Shown here: piece by piece, positions 21,787 through 32,099 of the stretch
Position numbering within the stretch: the stretch's first letter is position 1
Layout: every line of letters starts with the position of its first letter
NCBI RefSeq assembly: GCF_002575655.3
Contig: NC_053037.3
Coordinates: 255,721,135-255,785,134 of the forward strand
Length of the DNA stretch: 64,000 nucleotides
From: Aegilops tauschii subsp. strangulata
Taxonomy: Eukaryota; Streptophyta; Magnoliopsida; Poales; Poaceae
Direction: 5' to 3'
Notes under the pieces: generated by a model
What the model was told of the DNA's origin: nothing
The model's input: only the letters and a program-made list of their open reading frames with translations
The model's database searches: none
Program-made: the position numbers and the translations under genes

Positions 21787-22506
21787 ATGGCGTTCCAAAT
21801 CTCCATGATCGGCGGTGAGTAGAAGGTTAGAACCATCACCGGCGATGAGTTCGACGTCATCTACACCTGTTCTTCCGCAACGGTGAAAGAATGCCTTGCT
21901 CGCTTCAAACGCATGTTCGAAAACTCAAATGATGAGTGGGTCGCTGGGCTAGATGTTGAGTACACCACAGTCCTGGGAAGCGAGAAGAAACTAAAGGAGG
22001 CAGAGAAGAAGAAGCCCGCCGTGATCCGGGTTTGCGTGCATGACTTATACTTGGTCTACCACATATGCCATGCCGACGTTGAGTGCGAGGAATTTAAGAA
22101 CTTCCTCAAGGGCGGCCGAGTCAAATTCGTTACTGTAGACTTTAGGAACGACAAGGAAATCCTGGGTCGGATAGGCCTCGTTGTAGGCGACCCCTTCGAC
22201 CTCCAGAAGGAAGGGCTGGTGCCCTCCCTTGATCAGCCTTCAATGCTGACCCTGGCAGGAGCCATGGTTCATCCTATGTACGGTGAACTGAAGAAAGCTC
22301 CGCACACGTTTCATCGTGCATGGCAGTGGACTGTACTAGATATAGACCACATCCACTACGCTGCAATGGATGGCTACCTTTGTTTCAATATCCACAAGGG
22401 TTGGATGAAGATCAAGAGCCAAGTGTGCGGTTCAGGCAAAGAAATATCGCCCATGAGGAAGAGGGACAAGGACGAAGTCGAGGACGTGGACAAGGACACC
22501 GAGTAA
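21787..22506 (+). pseudogene. DEDDy 3'-5' exonuclease-like (Werner/RNase D type), nonsense at codon 12
   Basis: From ATG 21787 the frame encodes MAFQISMIGGE, then TAG at 21820, then stays open for 227 codons to TAA at 22504. The open part carries the hallmarks of a DEDDy exonuclease domain: WVAGLDVEYT (Exo I, D-x-E), FVTVDFRNDKEIL (Exo II) and HIHYAAMDGYLCF (Exo III, Y-x3-D), followed by an acidic/basic tail. Length (~239 codons) matches the small WRN-exonuclease-like proteins that are numerous in grasses. A single nonsense change near the start is the only break; translation from a downstream ATG (21913) would lose only residues before Exo I. There is no intron. It lies inside the CACTA, so it is most simply a captured gene copy. 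Exonuclease activity is inferred, not shown. Confidence 0.7.
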
Positions 22507-23281
22507 GGTGGCAGTGTCGTTGCTCATGGTGGTTCTAATGCAGTGTCTACCGGATTAGTTGCTTAGTTTAATTTCTGGTGTGCTTAGTTTTATTTGAGGG
22601 GTGTGTTGTGTTGAGCCCCCAGCAGAACTATGTTATGTTTCTTCTCGTTATATTTCGAACATTTCATCTTTTAGTTGGTATAGTACTACCACTCATTTCT
22701 TGACATTATATACGTACAATATATATGGCCAACATCATATAGTCAGCAGTTTAGTTGTCAAAGAATTTCAGGGTGCTTAGTTTTGTCAAAGAATTCCAGG
22801 GTGCTTAGTTTTATTTGAGGGGTGTGTTGTGCTGGACACCATTGACTTATCATTGTGTGAATTGGCTTATTTTTGTCATGTATCATGGTCAACGGGTTTA
22901 ACGTGAAAATAACAATGTCTAATGGCATTTCTGAGCAAACATCTAACTTAACGATGGCATTTTTTACATATCTAATTGCATTTTTGAGCAGGCATCTCAC
23001 GGATCGATGGCATTTTTTGAGTAGTTGTAACTTCTAATGGCAAAACTGAGTAGTGATACACAACTAGTGGCATAAATAATAAGAACCCAAGAATTAAATA
23101 GGGCTAATTTCTTTATTTCTTTATTTCTTTATACCTTTGTGTGCGAAACAATATACGCTGCCTCCCGCCAGATTTTCTTTACAGAGGCAACATAGAACTA
23201 TATGAGTGCCCTGTTAAATTTTGGAATTATTCCGGGTTCGTTTGGCCTTTTTTATACATTAATTGAGTTTCTGGTCATTTA
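22507..23281. other. 3' flank of the exonuclease pseudogene
   Basis: Non-coding. A 40-bp phrase (TGCTTAGTTTTATTTGAGGG ...) occurs at 22581-22620 and again at 22802-22841. Repeated AATGGCATTTTT phrases occur at 22920-23030, and TTTCTTTATTTCTTTATT at 23108-23130. No gene seen. Confidence 0.4.
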
Positions 23282-23890
23282 ATGTGCATAATTCAAATTT
23301 GAGCTAGAAGCACATGCTCCCGTGCACCAAAGTTGACTGAAAAATCACATGTGTGTCCTCGGGTGAATTGTTAGGTCCCATGCAAGAAATGGGAATGAAA
23401 TTCAAACATCCGGGCATCATGGTTCGGCCGAGAACATTGAGAAGCTTGGTTTTAAAATTCTTGTAAATCCAAAACACGCATGAAAATCATGAAACTTGGC
23501 ATGGTGTCATGTCATGGTACTACCATGCTGTGGTAAGAAAATTGCAGAATAAGAACAAGTTTTGGTATAAGTTTCTTGCAAACCGGAGCTTCCCTCAAGA
23601 AGGCCCATGGTTCTGAGAGGGAACGTGTCACCTTTGTGTGCATAATTCAAATTTTAAATACAAGCACATGCTCCAGTGTACCAAAGCAGGTTGAAAAATC
23701 ACAAGTGTGTCCTCGGGTAAATTTCTAGGTCCCATGCCAGAAATGGGAATGAAATTCAAACATCTGGGCGTCATGGCTCGGCTGGAAACATTGAGAAACT
23801 TGGTTTTTTAATTCCTGTAAATCCAAAACACGCATGAAAATCATGAAACTTGGTTTGGTGCCATGACATGGCACCAACATGCTGTGGTAA
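23282..23890 (+). repeat. Two direct ~250-bp repeats
   Basis: 23285-23536 and 23638-23891 share an ordered series of blocks: GTGCATAATTCAAATTT, GCACATGCTCC, GTGTGTCCTCGGGT, GGTCCCATGC, GAAATGGGAATGAAATTCAAA and ATCATGAAACTTGG, ending CATGCTGTGGTAA. The offset is about 353 bp. No ORF is embedded. The origin (tandem array remnant or transposon interior) is unknown. Confidence 0.75.
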
Positions 23891-24512
23891 TTTTGCTGTC
23901 CGATTTGCGAAGGCGCACACATTAACAATCAACAAAGTCATTTTGGAACAAGTGCTGCCACGTTACAATCGGAAACACAAGTATTATTGAAACTGTGGGC
24001 GTTTTATTTACCATTTACGTGCCGCCACGCGTCCCCTTTTTTTATTAGCTAGGAGGCGCCGTGCAGGGTAGCTATTTGAGTACGGGAGGCGTGCGATCAG
24101 ACCCCTGCGCGTGCTTATCGCGAGGAGAGCCCTTCGACCTCCATCTGCCGTCCACCTCTCTCCCAAGGTCTCCATTAATGGTGCCCGAGCCTCTGTTTAA
24201 TGGCGTGGCAATGTCTCACTCGACTGAGATTTAAGAGAGAAAAAAGAAAATCTGAAAAGAAAATTTTGCACGGATCTTGATGTAAGATCCGACGGACCTA
24301 TATAGCATCTACTGCGACTTATAGCAAGACTGATGAATATATATAAGGACGACGAGAGTGGATAATAATTGTCTTACATAATTAGGAAGATAATTAAAAA
24401 AGCCACATGCGGCTACGCCCGAAATACACAAGGGCAAAAGAAGAAGGAAGACGCATACAATGATCTGGCTCACTGATCTCTACTTTCTTTAAGCGCCGCA
24501 GGTCGCGGAGAC
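23891..24512. other. Non-coding flank
   Basis: Includes the likely 3' region of the minus-strand coiled-coil pseudogene. No ORF or transposon end is supported. Confidence 0.4.
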
Positions 24513-25122
24513 TAGTTCTTGCGGCGGCCGATGATCTCTTTCATCAGTTTCATGTCCTTAATACGCTGCTTGGCAGCATTCATGGATTCCTCCACCCGCC
24601 TGTTGCGCTCGATGCGGAGCATGGCATTCTCGTCCATAAGTTTCTTGATGATGACACCCGTCCTCTGCAACACCACAACGGTCTCCTCCTCCTGCTTCGC
24701 CCTTCCGGTGATCTTCGCCCTCAGTAGGTCGCGCTCGCCCCGGAGCTTCGCATTGCCCTCCCCAGTTGCCGGATGATGCCGGTAGCCTCGTCCTGCATCC
24801 TCGCCCAGTCAGAGATCTGATCCATCTGGCTATGGACTATCGCATGCATGCGCTTGTAAGAGTCCTCGCCTGCCCGCGAGAAATTTTCCCAGGCCACGGC
24901 GGCGCGGCGGGACCTCCCTGCTGCTTCGGCGGCGCAGCGGGACATCTCTGCTGCTTCGGCAGCGTGCCCGGACCAGTCTGCTACATGGACGGCGCGGCGG
25001 GACCTCCGTGTTGCTTCGACGGCGCGGCGGGACCTCTGTGCTGCTACTTCTGTGCGGCTGGACATGTCAGCTGCTTTCGCGGCGAGGCGGGACATCTCTC
25101 GTGCTTCCTCTTCCATGCTCAC
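24513..25122 (-). pseudogene. Coiled-coil protein gene remnant, copy 1
   Basis: The minus strand from 25122 encodes an alanine/arginine/serine-rich N-terminus with repeated RSRRA.EA units, each about 13 codons (SRRAVEATR, SRRAVHVAD, GHAAEAAEM, SRCAAEAAG, SRRAAVAW). Then comes MHAIVHSQMDQISDWARMQD and IIRQLG. After a one-base frameshift near 24757 it continues as a heptad-like charged helix (RAKQEEETVVVLQRTG, KKLMDENAMLRIERNRRVEE, AKQRIKDMKLMKEIIGRRKN) to TAG at 24513. It would be a ~200-residue coiled-coil protein. I do not recognise a named family. A diverged paralog lies at 26667-27120 with similar flanks. Confidence 0.5.
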
Positions 25123-26666
25123 CTCTCCGTGGTGGAAATCTCACGACCCAGAACTCACGCTGTCTATGGCTTGATTGACTTGATTGTTTTTTGTGGATGA
25201 GGAGCTGAGGAGGAATGTGCAGTCATCTTAGCATAGTAGTATTTATAACCGAGTACTACTAATATGCTCCTAAATGGGAAACCGTTTAGGTTGTGATCGG
25301 TGTGAACAGGTTTGCAATTAAATATAGCGTGGTAGTAGTAGTAATTTGGAATGTGACGAGATGCGCTCAAAATTTATTGACGGTTCTAGTTTCGAAGTGC
25401 GGCACTATTCCTGGATGGCGTAACGTCGGCACGTTTTCTCGGTCGTGGTGTAGCATATGCCATGGTACTAGTTCTTTTCTACTGCTGTGTACGTGCAAAA
25501 ACTGGCACCGTCGGATACATATCTTACGCTTGGCGTTCGACAGGAATAGCCTCGTGGTGAGCTATAGGCTAGTCTTTTTTTCAGACGCATTACACCTATC
25601 TCTCGGGACTTCTTGCACGCACCATCACTGCTCCCTAGGTCGATGCCACCCACATACAGTTGTACTCTGAGAAGAGGTGCACGCACACACCCGTCCTGTC
25701 TCACACACGCATCTGTAGCTACAAATTGTAGTGTTCTCAACCATCCGATTGGCTCTATCATAGGTTTCACGTTGCTCCTTGGCCTTGAGATTGAGATGTT
25801 TTAAACGCGGAGGCTAAGATGGAGGCGCGAGGTTTTGGTTAATGTGCGGGCCGCACATGGCACCAACACGACACGAGCTTCGTCTACCTGGTGCGCATGC
25901 AGTCGGGTGAGTTGTCCAAGTATAGACACTACCAGGTCCTCGTTGGTATCCGCGCCTCGACTTTGGCTAGTCATAGTGGAGAGTAACATAGACCAGTTAC
26001 TAGTCTATGTTACTAGTACCTTCATAGTGGGTAGTGTCATATAGTATATGCATAATTTGGCGACGAGCGCTCTCTATATGTACCACCTTTTTCTTTAAAT
26101 ACATCTTGTTAGTTTTGCTCCATGGCGCAATCCATCGATACTACTACTGTACAAATGTATACATTTTTTAAAAGGCTAGAGGGCGGGGCAGTCTAGCTTG
26201 GTCCATTTCACGAGAGGCGAGGGCCTTTGTGATTTGACGGCTCATTACTGCTGGAAGGCGGGGCCTTGTGATTTGACTGCTCGTATAAATATGCCGACGA
26301 CCTGAGGAGGAGCAAAGAACCGTGCGGTATACTCAAGTTTTCCACTGGAGTACGGCGGAGGAGCACGAAACACGGCAGCCCAGTGCCATATCCTCTACTC
26401 TCTACTCTTATTATATATTACTAGCAAGAGACACTGTTCTATAGGCGATAAAGAATGATCTAATTTGCTAGTGATCTCATTTTTAGCATTGTTCTATTCA
26501 TGCCTCGCAGAGAAGGTGACACGTGCGGCGAAACACCCGAAGCAAAATAAGAAACGCAGGAGAAAAAGAAGAAGGAGGATTATCACCCCCAAAAAAGAAG
26601 GAAGACGCACACACAAGTCTGGGGCGTTGCTCTCACTACATGAAGGGTTGCTGGCCGCGGAGTCAT
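25123..26666. other. Flank and duplicated upstream region of the coiled-coil pair
   Basis: 25225-25420 (upstream of copy 1) matches 27430-27625 (upstream of copy 2) in ordered blocks such as GGTGTGAACAGGTTTGCA / GGTGTGAGCAGGCTTGCA and TTTGGAATGTGACGAG / TTTCGAATGTGATGGG. This shows duplication of gene plus promoter. 25985-26045 has an inverted TAACATAGACCAGTTACTAG-like MITE remnant. 26115-26270 is the copy of 20484-20710. No further gene. Confidence 0.45.
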
Positions 26667-27120
26667 AACTGCTTCTTCATCGCCTCCACGACCTCCATCT
26701 CCTTACGCGTCTCCTCCGCCATCTTCATCATTGTGTCCATGACGCGGGATTTCTCGATGCGAGCCTTCATCATCTATTCCACGGCCGCATTACGTACCTT
26801 GACAGTAGCTGGGTGCTCGATGCGGAGCTTCGCCAACTCCTCCTTCTGTTCCATCACGAGGGCTGCAACATCTTCATCGAGGAACTACTATTCTCATGCA
26901 GCTTCTTCCAGCCGGCGTTCTCCTCCTTCAGCAGGTCGAGCTCGTGGCAGAGCTTCGCCTTGTCCTCCTGAAGTTGCAGGATTACGCCGGTCGCCTTCTT
27001 CTCCGAGGCAATGCTCTTCTTCAGCAGCATCACCAAGCCGGCAGTCAACTCCCCCTGCTCATTGAGCTCAGCGGGCATGTCGTCGAGGCTCTCCTTCAGC
27101 AGCTCCACCAAGCCGTGGAT
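26667..27120 (-). pseudogene. Coiled-coil protein gene remnant, copy 2
   Basis: Minus-strand pieces in different frames give LVELLKESLDDMPAEL, EQGELTAGLVMLLKKSIA and LQEDKAKLCHELDLLKEENA, and a C-terminal helix VMDTMMKMAEETRKEMEVVE ending AMKKQL at the TGA (complement of 26667-26669). The order (leucine-rich helix, KLxxExDLLxxxx, methionine-rich basic helix) parallels copy 1. At least two frameshifts and stops break it. Unknown function; likely a captured gene duplicated inside the CACTA. Confidence 0.4.
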
Positions 27121-28158
27121 GAACTCCTTCTACTTATTGAGGTGCTTATTGAGCTGATTGGGCATGCCGTCGAGGGATAACGACTCCAGCGCCGCTAGCT
27201 CGGCATGTTCACCTCCGCGTCTAGGGCGCTCCTAGGAGCCATCGCTTGCCCGTGAGAGATCTTTCGAGGTCTCTGCGTGGCGGCGAGCCCTCTATTTTTT
27301 TTCGCAGCCTTGGTTGCCGCTCCCTTGTTATGAGTAGTTCTCGACCTAGAGCTCTGCACACCGGCCATGGCAAGGACGGACGAAGAAGGAGGACTTATGA
27401 GGAGGAAGGTAGAGTAATTTTTGGTTAGGTAGTTCCCCTTTTTATAACCTAAGTACTAGCACTAGTACTAAAACCTGCATAGTGGGAACACGTTCAGGTT
27501 TGGTACGTACTGGTAGGTGTGAGCAGGCTTGCACTTAATTGTAGCACTAGTACTTTCGAATGTGATGGGAACAAGGTAAAGATTAATTGATGGTTTTTGG
27601 TTTCGAGGCCCGGAACGGCTCCCGCTGAGTTTAGTGGAACATAATTTCAAGTAGACTACACTGCTCAGATGTGTAAATATTATGTTACTGTCAAAAATTG
27701 GCACAAAATACGAAGGAGACCGATGGAAGTACTACTAGCAACCCATGATTTAACTACTCGCATGCACGCAGTGGAGTAGTAATGTCTTTCTTCCGCCCTC
27801 ACGTCCACTCAATTTGCATGCGCTGTATTAATTGACCATCAATGAAGTGAAGGACTTTACACGCGTCAAATTATCACATGGGGTGGATCTTGGTACAAAA
27901 TTGCGTCCGCCCATGTACCCGCGTGTGCATGCGAGGGAATGAGTGCGTGCGTGGCGTGCGTGCACATCTTAGCTTCGTGCATGTACCGCCAGTGCGGCTC
28001 AGGGAGGACGAGTACATTCTTCTGGAACCAGCAGCACGTCACTGTGATCAATCCACACAAGGATGTCGCGACAACGCCTCCACATGTGCCACGTGGCTTC
28101 ATGAACTGTAAGAGAGACACTGTGTAGCGTGCCATTGTGTTTTGCACATACTCGAAGT
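27121..28158. other. Upstream flank of coiled-coil copy 2, no gene recognised
   Basis: 27430-27625 is the duplicated upstream segment. 27860-28150 is GC-balanced with short frames on both strands but no recognisable motif. Confidence 0.35.
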
Positions 28159-28325
28159 ACTAGTAAGGTACACGTGCATTGCACGCGTCAGATTTTGCAA
28201 CCAAATTACGAATAAATACCACACTGTAGCATGTAAGCTCTGAGTCATATATGCCTGATGTAGACCTTCGTTTAATTATTATAGTTCATCTCATTCAAAA
28301 TCAATTAGTTTTTATAAAAAACCTA

Positions 28326-28629
28326 GGGCCTCTTTGATTCGTAGGATTTCCTAAACGCGGGAATAGGAAGAACATGGGATTAGAGTGGAATGTCGTCTTG
28401 AATCCTACAGGATGGTACAAGTGTTTGATTGTGCATAGAAAAAACGCAGAATTCTTTCAAAGAGGTTTGAGTGGATGGGATGTTTCCTATGAAATTTAGT
28501 GCAAATGAATCATATGGAAAAATTCCTATGGTTTACAATCCTACGAATCAAACAACCAAGATAGGAAAAAATCCTAAGGATTAGAATCCTCCAAAATTCC
28601 TTCGAGAATCCTTTGAATCAAAGAAGCCC
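28326..28629. mobile_element. Tourist-like MITE
   Basis: Imperfect inverted ends GGGCCTCTTTGATTCGTAGG and, from the other end, GGGCTTCTTTGATTCAAAGG, flanked by CTA (28323-28325) and TTA (28630-28632), consistent with a TWA-type PIF/Harbinger duplication. The opposite arm of the enclosing inverted repeat (near 30190-30200) lacks this insertion and preserves the uninterrupted site, which independently supports the boundaries. Confidence 0.75.
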
Positions 28630-28946
28630 TTAATCTATTTTATGATTCATGGAATTGTGCGTTGTAAAGCATAAAGTAAAAACAAATAATGGCAATTCAA
28701 CGAGAAAAAAAGTTTGGGCAGTTATGATACGGAAGATTCTAGAACAAAGGAGAACCACTGTTGTTTTGAGATTTGTGCATTATGCTTAAGTTCAACCATG
28801 GAGTCTCATAGATTGTACATGTGGCAAAATCCAGTGGGGGGCTAGAAGATGGTGCGAGGGGCCGAGTGGAGGGAGACTATGAAGGAGTGCACAACTGCGA
28901 GATCGATATTTAGAGAGAGGGGGCGAGAACTTGCGCTGTTGCGCGC

Positions 28947-29135
28947 AGTGGCGGAGCCATGAAAAATGTCCCATGAGCTAGGGGGCCAAGCATTGCTAAT
29001 CCTTTACGACGAGGGCCAATTCATCAACTTAAACCATTTTTACCAGCAATTGTCTAATGATCACATTCATATTAGCCTCGATATATGGTGATGTTAGGGG
29101 GGGCAGGGCCCTTGCTGCCCCCTGTCTTCGCCATT
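28947..29135. mobile_element. hAT-like MITE
   Basis: Ends AGTGGCGGAGCC (28947) and GTCTTCGCCATT (to 29135) are inverted with mismatches. Flanks TTGCGCGC (28939-28946) and GTGCGCGC (29136-29143) form an 8-bp duplication with one mismatch, as in hAT elements. 189 bp, non-coding. Confidence 0.65.
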
Positions 29136-31451
29136 GTGCGCGCGTCTGAGAGATGAAGCGGAAGGCATGGATGATGAGAGGGGGGCGTTGGATATATAAT
29201 TAATGTGGGTGTATTAGCTATATATGTAATCCTATATAGAGAGGTATAGATTGATCGATGTGGACGTGGGAAAGAGGGTGAGACCTCACTAGATATATAG
29301 ATTGATCGGTTTATGTGGAAAACTATGAAAAACCTAGCTATATACACACACACATAGAGGAACATCGATCGTTGCGCACGCACGTGAGAGATAAAGAATG
29401 CCCGATATGATGGAGAGGGGGATGTGTGTGTGTGTGCCCTCATGGGAGACCGACCTGAAGAAAAAGATTGCATGTGTGCGATGGATAATGCCGACTGGTA
29501 GTGTATGTGCATGCATGCACGAGAGAAAGTTAGTGGTACAATTATAAAGAGAAGACCAATGTGTGGGTGTAAAAGACTAGGTGAGGTCATAATCAATGTA
29601 AAGTTGAATTCAAATATTTGAATAAGAGATCATGATGTTTGAAACCCATGCATGCATGAATATAACGGAGACCTGCGCGGTGTGGTTTGGAAATGGGCAT
29701 CTTGCAATGTATACACATTGAACAAGGTCAGATTGGTTTGAATTTGAGATACCGATGGCAAACATTGTTTGGCCACATTGCATCCGTGCATGGACACACT
29801 ATTCTAATTGGAGATGATGGGTGGCTTTCGCATCACATATCTATATCTATACCCCTATATATATATAATTTTTTTAATATTTTATATTTTTTATATAGTG
29901 TGCGGATAACTTTAACTTTGAAAGATGGTCGTTGGATGAGGCCATCCGATGGTGCAGAGCTGGCAGATTTGAGCACTACTGGCCATTAGATATCATCTAG
30001 ATTCCACCAGATTTTGCCACATGTACAATCTAGAAGACTCTATGGTTGAACTTAAGCATAATGCACAAACCTCAAAACACAAGCACTTCTTCTTTGTTCT
30101 AGAATCTTTCGTATCAGAATTGCCCAAATGTTTTTCTAGATGATTTTTTTACTTTATGCCTTACAACGCACAATTCCATGAATCTTAAAATAGATTAGCT
30201 TTCTTATAAAAACTAGATGATTTTGAATGAAATGAACTATAAGAATTAAACGAACATATACATCATGCATACATGACTCAAAGCTTACATGCTATAATGT
30301 GGTATTTATTCATAATTTGGTTGCCAAATCTCATGCGTGCAATGCACGTGTACCTTACTAGTCTAAATGGTGTCTGTGTGTGTGTTGTGCGTGTTAAACA
30401 CATTGTACGTAGTATATCATACTAGTCTAAATTGTCTTTTTTGGGTACACGTTAAGCTTGTTCTCCCGAAATTTCAAGCCGCGCCTTGTTATGCCGAAAT
30501 TTCAACCTAGCGTCTCTGTCTATCATGCTGCGAAACTCCCGCCTCTTCAACCCGCGCCTTGTTAGCCCGATATATTTAAGATATATATTTGTCTCGTTGT
30601 GCTTTGACAACTCCCTCCATCTCAACCCACGCCTTGCTATTCCAAAATTACAACGCGCGCCAAAACTCCCACCTCTTGTGAAATCCCGACACGCGAAATG
30701 CCCGTGATACCCCTGAACCGAAAGAACCGCCTCAAATCGGTGGGGGTACTTTCGTAAATTACCCCACATTTCGGACAAGCGCGTCCCTAAGCCATGGTTC
30801 CCCACTCCCATCCCATCCGCCCACCCATTCGTACACCGAGGCCGGCAAAACCCGCGAAGCCCCACACCCTTCTCCGTCCGCCACCCAGCCGGAGCCTCTT
30901 CCCCGACGACGTCGTCCACAGCAACACCTCGACCTCCCTCATCCACCGTACTGGATGAGGATCTGTCGTTGATCTGGTCGTCCCGCCGGTTCAGCCACCC
31001 GTCCTCCACCTCGAAGGAGCTGCCCCGACATTCCCCTCATCTTCAGCGCCACCTCCATTCCCACACCACCGTCTTCACCTGCACCACCAGAAGAGCATCA
31101 TCATCACCGTTTCCTCGGATGAAGCTGCGGCCTAATCGGCGCCACCAAAGAGGTTGTACACTGATCGTCGCATTTTCTTCTTGATTCGATCTCACGGTGC
31201 TCCCGGCGCTCGGTCCCGAGCCGACACGGCGCGGCTCCATCCACGGCGGCGTCGCGGGCCACTTCTTCCAAGGCATCGCTCAATCGGCCACGACGTCCAC
31301 ATCAGTAGGAGCTGCTGCTGCTTTAGCTCTCGCTCGCGCTGCTGCTCTGCTCTTGCTCTCGGTCCCCTGCCTGGTCTGCTCTTGCTCTTGCTCGCACTGC
31401 TGCTCTCGCTCTTGCTCTTGCTTGCGATGCTGCTCCGATTTAGCTACACTT

Positions 31452-31860
31452 CAGTCGACTGAATCGACTTTTGGGTCAGTCGATTTTCAGGGGGTGGGGC
31501 GGCTCGCCGGAGTTAAGGAAGAACCAGCCGTAGCGGGGAGGGGGGCCGGCCGGAGAGGTACCCCACTATCTATCTTAGGGTTCAGGGTGGGGGCGGTGGT
31601 CGCCGGCGGTGGTGGGGCGGTGGCGTGGGGATCGCCGGAGAAAAAGCTCGGCACGGGGGGGCCTACAGGGATGGTCGGGGCGGCGGCGGACCGGCGGTGG
31701 GGAGTGTTTTCGAGGCGGGCGGGGCGGCGGGGGGAGGCTGTTTGGCCGGTGGTGGCTGGCGGCTCAGGGGGGTGGAGGTTGAAGATGAACTGCAGGCCCT
31801 TGATTTCGTATCCAAAGGCTGAAAAATCGACTGACCAGAGATGAAAAAGTCAGTCGACTG
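31452..31860. mobile_element. Small TIR element with GC-rich, gene-like filler
   Basis: Ends CAGTCGACTGAATCGACTTT and CAGTCGACTGACTTTTTCAT (read inward from 31860). A second inner inverted block pairs GGTCAGTCGATTTTCAG with CTGAAAAATCGACTGACC. The flanks ACTT (31448-31451, 31861-31864) look like a 4-bp duplication. The interior is >65% GC with glycine-rich frames on both strands, resembling captured exon DNA. Superfamily not assigned. Confidence 0.55.
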
Positions 31861-31885
31861 ACTTGTAGCCTCACCTCTAGTGCGT

Positions 31886-31985
31886 TCAGTTTCGACAGTA
31901 AAGTTCAGTTTCGACAGCAAAATTCAGTTTTGACAGTTAAGTTCAGTTTCGAAAGTTAAATTCAGTTTCGACAGTTAAGTTCAGA
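31886..31985 (+). repeat. 20-bp minisatellite
   Basis: Six imperfect copies of a unit like GTTCAGTTTCGACAGTTAA lie head to tail just after the small TIR element. Confidence 0.8.
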
Positions 31986-32099
31986 GATGAGCGGCTGATG
32001 TATACATCTGGCACTTTGTGGTTATGTATTTTACGTCATCTATTGGAGATGCTATTAGAATTCCACTCAGGTTAATGTTGTCTCTCTTGTCCTGCTTCA

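Larger units (their letters stand above)
28159..30362. mobile_element. DNA transposon with long terminal inverted repeats (Mutator-like candidate)
   Basis: The ends begin ACTAGTAAGGTACACGTGCA (28159) and its complement ends at 30362. The inverted arms continue for about 370-390 bp (right arm ~29990-30362; left arm ~28159-28845 once the 304-bp MITE at 28326-28629 is removed), sharing GTACATGTGGCAAAAT and AATTGTGCGTTGTAA-type blocks in opposite orientation. The interior has no transposase ORF. No convincing target duplication was found, so superfamily assignment is tentative. Confidence 0.6.
30363..32099 (+). other. 5' region of a multi-exon gene-like locus, interrupted by a small transposon
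   Basis: 30480-30690 has four copies of CAACCCGCGCCTTGTTA-type phrases. 30790-31150 is proline/serine/threonine-rich if translated and ends CACCAAAGAG followed by GTTGTACAC, a possible splice donor repeated at 32279-32293. The low-complexity frame at 31197-31844 crosses an inserted element and is not a gene. No start codon can be chosen with confidence. Confidence 0.35.

Noticed and set aside
31197..31844. 215-codon plus-strand ORF
   Set aside because: Runs of Leu/Ala/Cys/Ser from CTGCTC-type repeats and then through a small transposon; no motif.
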